A stretch of DNA of 64,000 nt from contig CP054181.1 of assembly GCA_015709655.1 (NCBI GenBank), positions 2,772,207 to 2,836,206 of the forward strand, read 5' to 3'. How positions within the stretch are numbered: the stretch's first letter is position 1; each line of letters begins with the position of its first letter. Both the position numbers and the translations under genes were made by a program. Positions 43,781 through 52,673 of the stretch are shown piece after piece. The notes beneath the pieces are model-generated. The model ran no database searches, had not been told where the DNA came from, and saw only the letters and a list, made by a program, of their open reading frames with translations. The DNA comes from Ignavibacteria bacterium. Lineage in GTDB: Bacteria > Bacteroidota > Ignavibacteria > Kapaibacteriales > Kapaibacteriaceae.

Positions 43781-44566
43781 ATGGCTAAAGTAATTGCAGT
43801 TGCTAATCAGAAGGGTGGAGTAGGAAAAACTACAACGTCTGTAAACCTTGCTGCCTCGCTGGCAGCGGCTGAACAGCGAACACTGCTTATTGACATTGAC
43901 CCTCAGGCTAATGCCTCGCATGGATATGATGTTGACACGACTGAGCTAACGAAAACCATCTACGAGGTGTTAGTAAATAAACTTCCAATAAAGGATGCAA
44001 TCGTTCCAACAATGATGCCGTTCTTGCAATTGGTACCGTCACATATCAATCTGGTTGGAGCAGAGATTGAACTTGTTGACGTAAAGGGGCGCGAATACTT
44101 GTTGCGTACGGCAATCGATGCAGTTCGGGATGACTTCGATTTTATCATTATCGACTGTCCACCCTCACTTGGCTTGTTAACCCTAAACTCCCTGACCGCT
44201 GCCGATAGTGTTCTGATACCAGTTCAATGTGAGTTTTATGCCTTGGAAGGGCTTGGTCAGCTGCTGAATACGATTGCAATTGTTAGAAGGAGTACAAACC
44301 CGAAACTCGATATTGAAGGAGTGTTACTGACGATGTACGACTCCAGACTACGCCTATCCAATCAGGTTGTTGACGAAGTTCGCCGACATTTCGAAGATAA
44401 GGCTATGCGAACCGTGATTGCTCGGAATGTACGGCTGTCCGAAGCGCCAAGCCATGGAAAACCTGTTCTTTTATACGAAGCATCCAGTATCGGTGCCCAG
44501 AACTATCTGGACCTGGCATCCGAAATCCTTACACGGAATGGTATTATTCCAACGGAGGTTGAATAG
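43781..44566 (+). CDS. parA: Chromosome partitioning ATPase ParA (Soj)
   Basis: The 261-residue protein begins [20 protein letters not shown] with the deviant Walker A motif KGGVGKTT, continues [14 protein letters not shown], and has Walker [20 protein letters not shown]. ParA forms ATP-dependent dimers on the nucleoid and moves ParB-bound origins apart. The short N-terminus without a DNA-binding domain is the chromosomal Soj type. An AAAGGA ribosome site precedes the ATG. It is followed 3 bases later by parB. Confidence 0.96.
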   Translation: MAKVIAVANQKGGVGKTTTSVNLAASLAAAEQRTLLIDIDPQANASHGYDVDTTELTKTIYEVLVNKLPIKDAIVPTMMPFLQLVPSHINLVGAEIELVDVKGREYLLRTAIDAVRDDFDFIIIDCPPSLGLLTLNSLTAADSVLIPVQCEFYALEGLGQLLNTIAIVRRSTNPKLDIEGVLLTMYDSRLRLSNQVVDEVRRHFEDKAMRTVIARNVRLSEAPSHGKPVLLYEASSIGAQNYLDLASEILTRNGIIPTEVE

Positions 44567-44569
44567 CGT

Positions 44570-45541
44570 ATGAAACCCGGATTAGGCTTGGGAAAGGGGC
44601 TTGGAGCACTGATCCCTAAAGATGTAATGAAGCAGGAACGAAGCAGGCAGACGTCACTTACGGGCGTTGATGACTCAGAAAGCAGTTCCTCGATAGCATT
44701 GATAGAGATTGATAAAATTATTGGGAAAAATCCAATGCAGCCGCGGCAGGATTTCGATAATGCACGGCTTGAAGAATTGGCTCGGAGTATTGCCATTCAC
44801 GGTGTTATTACACCGATAACGGTTCGTAAACATTTTGATGGTTATGAGCTCATCAGCGGGGAGCGTCGCGTACGGGCTTCGAAACTTGCCGGCTTGCAAA
44901 CAATTCCGGCCTACATCATCGAAGTAAACACAAACGCACAGATGCTGGAAATTGCACTTATCGAGAATGTACAGCGAGAGAACCTGAATCCGCTGGAGGT
45001 TGCATTAGGGTATCAGCTGCTGATTGATGAGTGTGGTCTTAAACAGGATGATGTAGCCACGAGAGTTGGCAAGGACAGAAGCACGGTGGCTAATATGCTG
45101 CGACTGCTGCGCCTGCCACCAGAGATTCAGTCAGAGCTGCGTAACGGGACAATTTCCATGGGCCATGCTCGGGCACTGCTTGCACTGTCTACCGAAGCCA
45201 GTCAGGTTGCAGTACTGTCCGAGATTGTTACTCACGACCTCTCGGTTAGGCGCACTGAGGCGCTGGTTAAGGATATAGAGTTAGGACGGAAGAAGGTTGA
45301 AAAAAACGGAGACATTGTCCAGGGCGGTCCGGTGCGCAGACAGCGGATTCGGCCTGAAATTGAAGGTGAAAACCATGCTGCCCTACAGGATATCGAGTCA
45401 TCGTTACGGCATCTTTTTGGTACGCAGGTCAGGATTCGCATGAAGAATGAGACGCAGGGATCGGTTGACATTGAGTTCTTCAGTGTTGAAGAACTGGAAC
45501 GGCTGTTAGAGTTGTTTACAACATTAGATTCCAAGGCCTAA
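44570..45541 (+). CDS. parB: Chromosome partitioning protein ParB (Spo0J)
   Basis: The 323-residue protein has the N-terminal ParA-stimulating start (LGKGLGALIP), the CTP-binding ParB/Srx domain (NPMQPRQDFDN, ELARSIAIHGVITPITVR, ELISGERRVRASKLAGLQTI, ENVQRENLNPLEVALGYQ) and the HTH (TRVGKDRSTVANMLRLLRLP), then a dimerisation C-terminus. ParB loads at parS and spreads as a CTP-dependent clamp. I did not find a full parS (TGTTTCACGTGAAACA) in this window, so the site is probably elsewhere near the origin. It sits immediately upstream of the thioesterase gene (1-base gap). Confidence 0.96.
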   Translation: MKPGLGLGKGLGALIPKDVMKQERSRQTSLTGVDDSESSSSIALIEIDKIIGKNPMQPRQDFDNARLEELARSIAIHGVITPITVRKHFDGYELISGERRVRASKLAGLQTIPAYIIEVNTNAQMLEIALIENVQRENLNPLEVALGYQLLIDECGLKQDDVATRVGKDRSTVANMLRLLRLPPEIQSELRNGTISMGHARALLALSTEASQVAVLSEIVTHDLSVRRTEALVKDIELGRKKVEKNGDIVQGGPVRRQRIRPEIEGENHAALQDIESSLRHLFGTQVRIRMKNETQGSVDIEFFSVEELERLLELFTTLDSKA

Positions 45542-45542
45542 G

Positions 45543-45965
45543 GTGGGGAAAACAATTTCACATACAACATCAATTCGGGTTCGGTACGTTGATACAGATA
45601 AAATGGGTGTGGTATACCATGGTGTGTACTTAAGCTATTTTGAGGTTGCACGCACAGAAATGCTCAGAGCCGCCGGAATTCCGTATTCCCGTCTGGAGGA
45701 AACCGGTATCCTGATGCCCGTACTTGAGGCTTCGGCCCGGTATCTGCAGCCAGCCCGGTACGACGATGTTCTGGATTTGAAGGCCACGTACTGTACTGAT
45801 CATGGAGCCGTCATGCACATCGACTACGTTATTACCAAAGGACAGCAGGTACTGGTAACGGGGTTTACGAAACACACTTTTGTCAACTCGGAGACATGGC
45901 AGCCTGTTCGTCCGCCAAAGCATTTCCGGGAAATAGTACAGGCAGTAGCCAAGGATAACGTATGA
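45543..45965 (+). CDS. YbgC-like acyl-CoA thioesterase (hotdog fold)
   Basis: This 140-residue protein starts at a GTG one base after parB. The 4HBT/YbgC signature is clear: IRVRYVDTDKMGVVYHGVYL with the catalytic Asp in the D-x-M-G-x-V-Y-H block, followed by SYFEVARTEMLRA. It would hydrolyse short- or medium-chain acyl-CoA or acyl-ACP thioesters in the cytoplasm. In many Gram-negatives ybgC heads the tol-pal operon; here it links parB to porQ instead. Its stop overlaps the porQ-like start (ATGA at 45962). Confidence 0.88.
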   Translation: MGKTISHTTSIRVRYVDTDKMGVVYHGVYLSYFEVARTEMLRAAGIPYSRLEETGILMPVLEASARYLQPARYDDVLDLKATYCTDHGAVMHIDYVITKGQQVLVTGFTKHTFVNSETWQPVRPPKHFREIVQAVAKDNV

Positions 45966-46921
45966 CATTATTCCGCTTTCCCATGCGATCACTCACAGTT
46001 ATCGTTTGTGCATTTTGTACCACAATTGCAGGAGTCAGGGCTCAGCAGAGCACGATATTTTCGTTCTTGCGTAGTACAATTAGTGCACGTGCCGCTGCGC
46101 TTGGAGGTGCTACCGTTGCCATGACAAACGATCCGTCCATGGTGGTAATGAACCCCGGTAGTCTGGTTACAACCGACTCCAACCAGGTTGACGTAACGTT
46201 TATCAAACACGTTCTGGATATTAACTCCGGTTACCTCGTATACTCGATGCGTACGGCACCAAACGAAGCCTATGCGGTGCATGCTTCTTTTGTATCCTAC
46301 GGGTCGTTTAACAGAACCAGTACTACCGGCGAACTCCTTGGCTCGTTCGGTGCAGCTGATATCGCACTTGCAGGAAGTTATTCACGTGAGATCGACACCC
46401 TGATTTCATGGGGAGCTACTGTAAAACTCTTGTATGGGTCCGTTGAAACACAAAACACGTTTGCCCTGGCAATGGATGGCGGTTTGTTGTTTCAAATCCC
46501 CAAGTCGAATACCAATATTGGGCTTTCGATTTTAAATGCCGGATTTCAGCTGACAACATTTGACGGGACAACGGACAAGCTTCCTCTTGATGTTCGTTTG
46601 GGGGTTAACCACCAGTTAAAAGGCTTGCCTGTTCTTGTAAACGCCTCAATTAATCATTTAGCAGATGATGTTCCATCGTTTTTTGACCGTTTTCTGAACT
46701 TCTCGGTTGGTGGTGAGCTGCGTGCCGGTAAGTATGTAAGACTACGGTTAGGATACGATAATACCACCCGGAACATAAGCAATGTTAATGTGGCTACTCA
46801 GCTGGCTGGAGTGTCAGCAGGAGCCAGTGTTACACTGAATGACATGCATGTTGACTATGCCATGAGCTCTGTAGGAAGCAGTGCGCTTATTCACAGGATT
46901 AGTCTTGGTTTATCACTATGA
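45962..46921 (+). CDS. porQ: PorQ-like type IX secretion outer-membrane protein
   Basis: The 319-residue protein has a signal peptide (IVCAFCTTIAGVRAQ) followed by STIFSFLRSTISARAAALGG, then TVAMTNDPSMVVMNPGSL, the N-terminal pattern of the PorV/PorQ barrel family (FadL-like). PorQ acts with PorU, PorV and PorZ in the type IX attachment complex that cleaves sorting domains and anchors cargo to the surface. Length matches PorQ better than PorV. It is coupled by ATGA overlaps to the thioesterase upstream and the histidine kinase downstream. PorQ over PorV is a judgment from the N-terminal block. Confidence 0.78.
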   Translation: MTLFRFPMRSLTVIVCAFCTTIAGVRAQQSTIFSFLRSTISARAAALGGATVAMTNDPSMVVMNPGSLVTTDSNQVDVTFIKHVLDINSGYLVYSMRTAPNEAYAVHASFVSYGSFNRTSTTGELLGSFGAADIALAGSYSREIDTLISWGATVKLLYGSVETQNTFALAMDGGLLFQIPKSNTNIGLSILNAGFQLTTFDGTTDKLPLDVRLGVNHQLKGLPVLVNASINHLADDVPSFFDRFLNFSVGGELRAGKYVRLRLGYDNTTRNISNVNVATQLAGVSAGASVTLNDMHVDYAMSSVGSSALIHRISLGLSL

Positions 46922-48843
46922 CGAAGAAGAGTCTAGCTCATGACATTGAGAAGGCCCGCTCACAATTACGGTCCGATCCCCAGTTTGTCCTTGAACAGTG
47001 CTCTGAATTGCTTAAGCGATGCGAAGCTGATAGTCCGCATTTTGCTGACGTCCTATTGATTTCTTCACGTGCCAGCATACACGTCGGTAACAACCAGGAT
47101 GCAAGGACAAAGGCGTCGCAGGCACTTGAAATTGCAAAACGTGCTGCCTACAGAAGATTGGAAGGCCTGGGGTATAATGAATTGGGAGTCCTGGCTCTGA
47201 TTGATGTTAATTATGACGAAGCACTTGAAATGCATTCCAGAGCATTAGACCTACTATCAAAGTTCGGATCGGAGCTTGACCAGGCACGTGTGCTTTTGAA
47301 TGTTGGAAATGTATGCCAGTTTACTAACCGATTTAGCGAATCACTTGATTATTACGAGCGTGCGCTGGAAAAACTCAATATCACTGATGATGTGCCGCTC
47401 CGCGCAATTGTTCGTTCGAACATGGCAACCCTATACCACAACTATCTGTATGATTTCGAGGAAGCACTTACCATAGCCAAGGAAAATTTGGAGACTTTTA
47501 AACAACTGGGAGATAATGTCGGCATTGGAAAAACCCTGCACAATATTGGTCTTCACTACCGCAGCCTTGATAAAATTCATGAGTCAATTGATGCATTTCA
47601 GCAGTCACTAACGTACACAAAGCAGTTTGGTGAAGTTGCTGACGTTGCTTCTGACTACGGAATGCTTATTTTAAGCTACCTCGAAATTGGTGATCTCGAA
47701 TCGGCAGACGAACTTCTAAATGAAGTAAGCGAGCTGGAGAAAGCAGGCAAGTTTGATGGGCATTCGCACCTTCCATTAATGCGGGCTACTGCAAAAAGGG
47801 CACGTTTGGCAGGTGACTGGGCGCCTACCTTGAGGCTGGTTAATGAAACGTTGCCCCAGTACATGTACAGTGTACCATTCATTTTGGAAATCTACAACGA
47901 AGAACTGGAATACTACGAAAGTATAGAAGACTGGAAGAATGTATCAGTTGTCCTTCGTAAACGATGTGAGCACTTGAAAATGCTCTATTCGAGGTCGCTC
48001 AAGAGTAAGGTGTACCGAATGAATAGAACTCTTGAACGCTCCCGGAAAAAGGGTGAGGCCGAGGCAGAGCGTCAGCGCAATGCTGAGTTGGGGGCCCTCG
48101 TAAGACACCTTGAAGAAGTTGTTGCCGAAAATGAACGGTATATAGCATTGCTTGCACATGAATTGAAGAACCCACTCAGTACGATTCGTACTGTGACTTC
48201 AATGTTGGGGACCGATGAAACGATTACGATTAGCGAGCGAATGGAGTTAGAACGCGATATTCACGCAATCTCTACTCGGATGTTCGAAATGGTTAACAAA
48301 ACGTTACGCGTAGCGGCATCCGAGAATACGACTGATGGCAGCCTGACCGACGCCCGCACGACTTTTTCGTACTCGTTGCATACGCTTTCCGCACTTGCAA
48401 CTGAAAAGAACATTCGGATACTTTCGTCACAAAGTGAACAGCCGCTCTGGGTACAGGCTTCGGATGCAAGTCTTGCAGTTGTATTTGACAACCTGATTAG
48501 TAATGCTATAAAATACTCTCCGTTAGGTGAAACCATTGAATGTCACCTTGGACTTGAACGCACACTTGAAAAGGGTGCAATGGTAGTCCTGAGGGTGGCG
48601 GATCACGGTCACGGCATCAGCGATACTGACCGACTACGCCTGTTTTCTCCGTTTAGTAAACTGTCATCAACGCCTACCGGAGGTGAAGATAGTACCGGTA
48701 TCGGTCTCTATCTGGTCAAGCGAATGGTAGATAGGATGAACGGCAGGATTTGGTACGAAAACACGTCACCTGAGGGAGGGGCAACGTTCCTCGTTGAACT
48801 TCAGCTTGCAAATCCACCATACGGGAATGAAACTGCCCAGTAA
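46918..48843 (+). CDS. Soluble TPR-domain sensor histidine kinase
   Basis: This 641-residue protein has no signal peptide or membrane helix. Residues about 1-370 are TPRs (YNELGVLALIDVNYDEALEM, TLHNIGLHYRSLDKIHESID). A coiled coil (about 375-405, SRKKGEAEAERQRNAELG) leads to a HisKA domain with phospho-acceptor H414 in LLAHELKNPLSTIRT. The HATPase domain has the N box VVFDNLISNAIKYSP, G1 VADHGHGIS, the F box LFSPFSKLS and G2 STGIGLYLVKRMV. It is the Bacteroidota-style cytoplasmic TPR kinase. No receiver gene is adjacent; the orphan OmpR-type regulator at 18423 is a possible partner. It ends the parA-to-porQ run. Confidence 0.92.
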   Translation: MTKKSLAHDIEKARSQLRSDPQFVLEQCSELLKRCEADSPHFADVLLISSRASIHVGNNQDARTKASQALEIAKRAAYRRLEGLGYNELGVLALIDVNYDEALEMHSRALDLLSKFGSELDQARVLLNVGNVCQFTNRFSESLDYYERALEKLNITDDVPLRAIVRSNMATLYHNYLYDFEEALTIAKENLETFKQLGDNVGIGKTLHNIGLHYRSLDKIHESIDAFQQSLTYTKQFGEVADVASDYGMLILSYLEIGDLESADELLNEVSELEKAGKFDGHSHLPLMRATAKRARLAGDWAPTLRLVNETLPQYMYSVPFILEIYNEELEYYESIEDWKNVSVVLRKRCEHLKMLYSRSLKSKVYRMNRTLERSRKKGEAEAERQRNAELGALVRHLEEVVAENERYIALLAHELKNPLSTIRTVTSMLGTDETITISERMELERDIHAISTRMFEMVNKTLRVAASENTTDGSLTDARTTFSYSLHTLSALATEKNIRILSSQSEQPLWVQASDASLAVVFDNLISNAIKYSPLGETIECHLGLERTLEKGAMVVLRVADHGHGISDTDRLRLFSPFSKLSSTPTGGEDSTGIGLYLVKRMVDRMNGRIWYENTSPEGGATFLVELQLANPPYGNETAQ

Positions 48844-48949
48844 CTTCAGGTTTGCTCGCTGCCCCCCGAATCACCTCAAGGCAGAATCGTGTACCAATTG
48901 GTATTGTTATTAAAAATGTATTGTAAACAGCATGACGCCTGGACATATA

Positions 48950-50314
48950 ATGTTTCATAGTATCAATCCCTACAATCAGGAAATCATATCAGCATGGTCC
49001 GAGTACGATGAACCGACAGTTGCGGAAATTCTCCGCAAGTCACTAAGAGCAACACAGCAGTGGCGAACGGTACCGCTGAGAACGCGAACAACGTTGATGT
49101 TAGGGTTGGCAAAACAACTACGGGAACGCAGTTCAGAGCTCGCTGGCATTATTACCCGCGAGATGGGAAAGCCAATTCTTGAATCTGTTTCAGAAATTGA
49201 AAAATGTGCATGGGTCACTGAGTATTATGCCGAAAATGCTGATGGCATGCTTCAATCAGAACATGTTGAAGGTGTTGCAGACAGGGCTTATGTACGAAAA
49301 GATCCGTTAGGTACGATTCTCGCAATCATGCCCTGGAATTTTCCATTCTGGCAGGTATTCCGCTGCGCGATCCCAATGATTGCCGCCGGCAATTCAGTTG
49401 TTCTCAAACACGCTCCCAATGTGTTCGGATGTGCTGAAGCCATCGAAGGTGTTTTCAGAGAGGCTGGTTTTCCAGACGGTGTATTTGCAGGGGTACGTGT
49501 TCATCACAGAAACGTTGCAAACATCATTTCGCACCAAGCAATTAATGCAGTAACCTTTACCGGCAGTACCACGGCAGGGGCAGTTGTAGCAGCTGCAGCA
49601 GGAGCAAGTCTGAAAAAATCAGTTCTGGAGCTTGGAGGGAGTAACGCTATGGTTGCTTTCGACGACGCTAATGTGCAATCGTTCTGTGATGATGCGGTTG
49701 TTGCCCGTTTTTCAAATGCCGGCCAAAGTTGTATTGCTGCCAAAAGATTGATCATTCACAAAAAGCATGAAGCTGACATTATCGGCGGACTTCAGGAACG
49801 AGTAGCGTCTCTTATTCCGGGAGACCCAATGCAGAAGCAGACGACTCTTGGCCCGCTTGCCCGTACAGACCTTGCAGAAAAACTCGAACAGCAAGTTGTG
49901 GAATCAATTCGGCAGGGAGCACGGTGTGTGGTTGGGGGAAATAGGGAGCGTGCATTGTTCGAAGCAACGATACTGGATAACGTTAAACCGTCAATGCGTG
50001 TTTTTGACGAGGAGACATTTGGACCGGTGGCTGCGATCACGGTGGCAGAGTCAAATGAGCAGGCACTCCAGCTTGCTCAGAAAACACCGTATGGTCTGGG
50101 CGTTGCCTTATACACTGCAGATATCGAGCGAGCAGAGAATGTAGCTGTTGGTATAAAGGACGGATCAGTTTTTATTAATGGCATTGTTCGCAGTGACCCT
50201 CGAATGCCGTTTGGAGGAACCGGGAACAGCGGCTACGGCAGGGAACTCTCGCACTTTGGTTTAACCGAATTTGTTAATCTGAAGTCGGTAATAATAAAAA
50301 ACCAGCTCGGGTAA
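48950..50314 (+). CDS. NAD(P)-dependent aldehyde dehydrogenase (SSADH-like)
   Basis: Starting at ATG 48950 (MFHSINPYNQEIISAWSEYD) the enzyme has 454 residues; an ATG at 48932 adds six. It carries the ALDH motifs PWNFPFWQVFRCAIPMIAAG, VTFTGSTTAGAVVAAAAG, catalytic Glu in LELGGSN, catalytic Cys in NAGQSCIAAKR and EETFGPVAAI near the end. Its compact length and the IITREMGKPILESVSEIEKC block resemble Sad/GabD-type succinate-semialdehyde dehydrogenases. It stands alone, 106 bases after the kinase, and ends in a hairpin terminator. Natural substrate uncertain. Confidence 0.9.
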   Translation: MFHSINPYNQEIISAWSEYDEPTVAEILRKSLRATQQWRTVPLRTRTTLMLGLAKQLRERSSELAGIITREMGKPILESVSEIEKCAWVTEYYAENADGMLQSEHVEGVADRAYVRKDPLGTILAIMPWNFPFWQVFRCAIPMIAAGNSVVLKHAPNVFGCAEAIEGVFREAGFPDGVFAGVRVHHRNVANIISHQAINAVTFTGSTTAGAVVAAAAGASLKKSVLELGGSNAMVAFDDANVQSFCDDAVVARFSNAGQSCIAAKRLIIHKKHEADIIGGLQERVASLIPGDPMQKQTTLGPLARTDLAEKLEQQVVESIRQGARCVVGGNRERALFEATILDNVKPSMRVFDEETFGPVAAITVAESNEQALQLAQKTPYGLGVALYTADIERAENVAVGIKDGSVFINGIVRSDPRMPFGGTGNSGYGRELSHFGLTEFVNLKSVIIKNQLG

Positions 50315-50327
50315 ACGAACTGGTTTT
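50298..50327. terminator. Bidirectional terminator between ALDH and tRNA-Pro
   Basis: AAAACCAG (50298-50305) pairs with CTGGTTTT (50320-50327), with an inner TCG/CGA extension. On the minus strand it is followed by TTTTTTATTATT, a strong signal for the tRNA-Pro transcript; on the plus strand by TTTTAATT for the aldehyde dehydrogenase, whose stop codon lies in the loop. Confidence 0.8.
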
Positions 50328-50334
50328 AATTGTG

Positions 50335-50408
50335 TCGGGGCGAGAGGATTTGAACCTCCGACCCCCTCGTCCCGAACGAGGTGCTCTACCGGGCTGAGCC
50401 ACGCCCCG
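50335..50408 (-). tRNA. tRNA-Pro (anticodon CGG)
   Basis: The minus strand folds into a 74-base cloverleaf: acceptor CGGGGCG/CGCCCCG, D arm GCTC-AGCCCGGTA-GAGC, anticodon arm CCTCG-TTCGGGA-CGAGG with anticodon CGG (proline), a five-base variable loop GGGTC, and T arm GGAGG-TTCAAAT-CCTCT with one G-T pair. The discriminator is A and no CCA is encoded (ACAC follows). Sequence is close to other bacterial tRNA-Pro genes. Confidence 0.96.
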
Positions 50409-50419
50409 ACATAAGAACA

Positions 50420-50452
50420 CAAAGTTACGTAGTACAGTACTAAGCACACAAA
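50420..50452 (-). promoter_or_regulatory. Bacteroidota-type promoter of tRNA-Pro
   Basis: On the minus strand TTTG (50452-50449) and TAACTTTG (50427-50420) are 21 bases apart, a full match to the -33/-7 consensus. The tRNA 5' end is 12 bases downstream of the -7 element. Confidence 0.8.
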
Positions 50453-50507
50453 CAGCAAGTTGATTGTTCTGTAAATTTCGGCGTTAGGGAATACAAAAAG
50501 GTTATTC

Positions 50508-52673
50508 ATGCAGCAGTTTGAATTGGTATTAACAACAGGGAATTGGTGGTTACTGGTAGGTATGGCTCTGGTCCTGGCAGCGCTGACGGTTTTCTTGTAT
50601 TCCAAAACACAGCCAGTCCTGCCCCGGAACAGGAAAGCAATGTTAATGGGATTACGCTTTTGTGCGTTGTTTACTCTTGCATTAGCATTGTTTGAACCCC
50701 TTGTTTCGTTTTTATACTCGCACACAACTAAACCCTTGCTTGTTGTTGCCGTCGATGCTTCACGTTCGGTTCCCGTACATACAGGAGAACAGGCCATACA
50801 CGATGAGATCCAAACGTTACTTCAGAAGGTGAAGGGGCTAAGCAATAACACCCGGGTTCTGCTTTTCGGATCGCGGATACGTCAGTACAACCCCGATTCG
50901 GCACTTGTATTTGCCGATGACCGCACGAATATGGCTCAAGTCATGCAATACATTGTAAACCGACCACGTACTGAACAACCGGGCGTTGTGCTCATGGTCA
51001 CTGATGGTCAGTGGAATTCAGGTGTGCTGCCCACAGCAGTAGTACGTGACTCAAAAGTTGGATGGTACACCCTGGGTATCGGAGATACCGCTGTCACGTC
51101 CGACATTCGACTTGAATCGGTAACATCTCCCGAGCACACCCGGGTTGCACAACCCGTACTGCTTACCGCCACCATTGCCGCCGATGCAATGAATGGCAAA
51201 ACCGTTCACGTTTTTTTTGAAGATGAAGGGAAAAAAATAGCGTCTGACACCGTACGCATAACATCCGGCAAGCAAGTGAGTTTGGTAAAAACGCAGTGGA
51301 CGCCGGTTAAGACCGGTATCCATCGGATTCAGGTACGGATCATCTCTGATACGGCCGATAAAAACCAGCATAACAATTCAGTGATACGCTATGTAGATGT
51401 TAAAGATGACAAGAAGAAGGTCCTACTCCTGGCAGGAGCGCCCAGTCCGGATGTATCGTTTGTAAAGGAACAGCTCGGAGCTGATAAGTCGGTAATTCTT
51501 CGGTCATTTCTGCAAAAAACCGGCGGAGTATTTTACGCCACTCCACCGTCTGACACTGATTTCAGGGGAGCGGTAACTGCCGTTCTGGTAGGCTTCCCTG
51601 AACCAACAACGCCAACGGATGTTATTCAGCGTCTGGTGCGTGCCTGCGAAGCAGGCCTGAATCTGTTTTTTATTCCAAGTAGGACAACTGACTACGATAA
51701 GCTTAAGCCCCTTGAAAAATTCCTGCCGTTTTCCGTGGTTGCACATCGTCCAAATGAGTTTTCGGTGACGGCCAATGTTGATGCTGCCTCGGCCACTGAT
51801 CCATTTATGCGCATTTCCGGCGACCCGGCTGATCAGGATTTGTGGAATACCCTGCCACCGATTTATAAGACTGAGACGTTTGTGAAGGTAAACCCTGGTG
51901 CTGATGTTCTTGCTACCATCCGGGTTAATAATATTCCAATGCAGGAGCCCCTCATTGTCCGCTCGAAGAACGATAAACAACGTGCCGTTGCTGTGTTGGG
52001 GTACGGGTTGTATCGGTGGAAACTCATGGGGACTGCGGCGGCGATGCTGCATAATGCTACGGCACCTGATGTACTGAGCACGTTTGTTTCAAATACCATG
52101 GAAGTGCTTACCAGGGACGAAGGCGAACAACTCCTTGTGGTGAAAACCATGCACCAGATTTATGCTCCGGGTGAGGAAATTTCGTTTACGGGAACTCTGC
52201 TTCAGTCTGTTTACAATCTTCATCCCAAGGCTGGGGTGCAACTCACAATTTCGTCGGCAAAAAGCTCACGAGTAGTAACCATGCAGGGACTTGGGAATGG
52301 AACGTTTGCAACTCGTATGCGTCCATTGCCACCAGGCGACTATTCGTATAAAGCTGTAGCGTATGATGCAGATAAAGGAATTGCAACGGCATCCGGAAGA
52401 TTCTCGGTTGATACTCTGAGCATCGAAGCCGCTGCTACGACCCAAAATGCTGCTCTCCTGCGCGGCATATCCAATGCGTCGGGGGCGAGCTATGCAGATC
52501 TGAAAAATGCGGATTCCGTTCTTGCCAGAATTGTGGCCGATCCGCGAATGCGCGAGGTTGCCGAAACCGGGTCGAACGAAGTTGCACTTTGGAATACTGT
52601 CTGGCCAATTCTGGTCTCCTTGTCAGCCTTCAGCGTTGAGTGGTTTTTGCGCAAGCGATACGGTCTGATGTAA
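50508..52673 (+). CDS. VWA-domain membrane protein (BatA-like architecture)
   Basis: This 721-residue protein has two N-terminal membrane helices (about 13-31 and 45-66), then a VWA domain with metal-site motif DASRS (PLLVVAVDASRSVP) and VVLMVTDGQWNSG. A long extracytoplasmic region with Ig-like segments (about 225-340, 560-680) follows, with a glutamine-amidotransferase-like stretch between them (KKVLLLAGAPSPDVSFVKEQ, AVTAVLVGFPEP). One C-terminal helix (WNTVWPILVSLSAFSVEWFL) ends in RKRYGLM. This matches a widespread Bacteroidota group of periplasm-facing VWA proteins whose function is not known. It is alone in its transcription unit, divergent from tRNA-Pro. Confidence 0.78.
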   Translation: MQQFELVLTTGNWWLLVGMALVLAALTVFLYSKTQPVLPRNRKAMLMGLRFCALFTLALALFEPLVSFLYSHTTKPLLVVAVDASRSVPVHTGEQAIHDEIQTLLQKVKGLSNNTRVLLFGSRIRQYNPDSALVFADDRTNMAQVMQYIVNRPRTEQPGVVLMVTDGQWNSGVLPTAVVRDSKVGWYTLGIGDTAVTSDIRLESVTSPEHTRVAQPVLLTATIAADAMNGKTVHVFFEDEGKKIASDTVRITSGKQVSLVKTQWTPVKTGIHRIQVRIISDTADKNQHNNSVIRYVDVKDDKKKVLLLAGAPSPDVSFVKEQLGADKSVILRSFLQKTGGVFYATPPSDTDFRGAVTAVLVGFPEPTTPTDVIQRLVRACEAGLNLFFIPSRTTDYDKLKPLEKFLPFSVVAHRPNEFSVTANVDAASATDPFMRISGDPADQDLWNTLPPIYKTETFVKVNPGADVLATIRVNNIPMQEPLIVRSKNDKQRAVAVLGYGLYRWKLMGTAAAMLHNATAPDVLSTFVSNTMEVLTRDEGEQLLVVKTMHQIYAPGEEISFTGTLLQSVYNLHPKAGVQLTISSAKSSRVVTMQGLGNGTFATRMRPLPPGDYSYKAVAYDADKGIATASGRFSVDTLSIEAAATTQNAALLRGISNASGASYADLKNADSVLARIVADPRMREVAETGSNEVALWNTVWPILVSLSAFSVEWFLRKRYGLM

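Noticed and set aside
50261..50797. 178-codon minus-strand frame over the tRNA-Pro locus
   Set aside because: It runs through the tRNA gene and its terminator and overlaps the start of the VWA gene, so it is not plausible as a protein.
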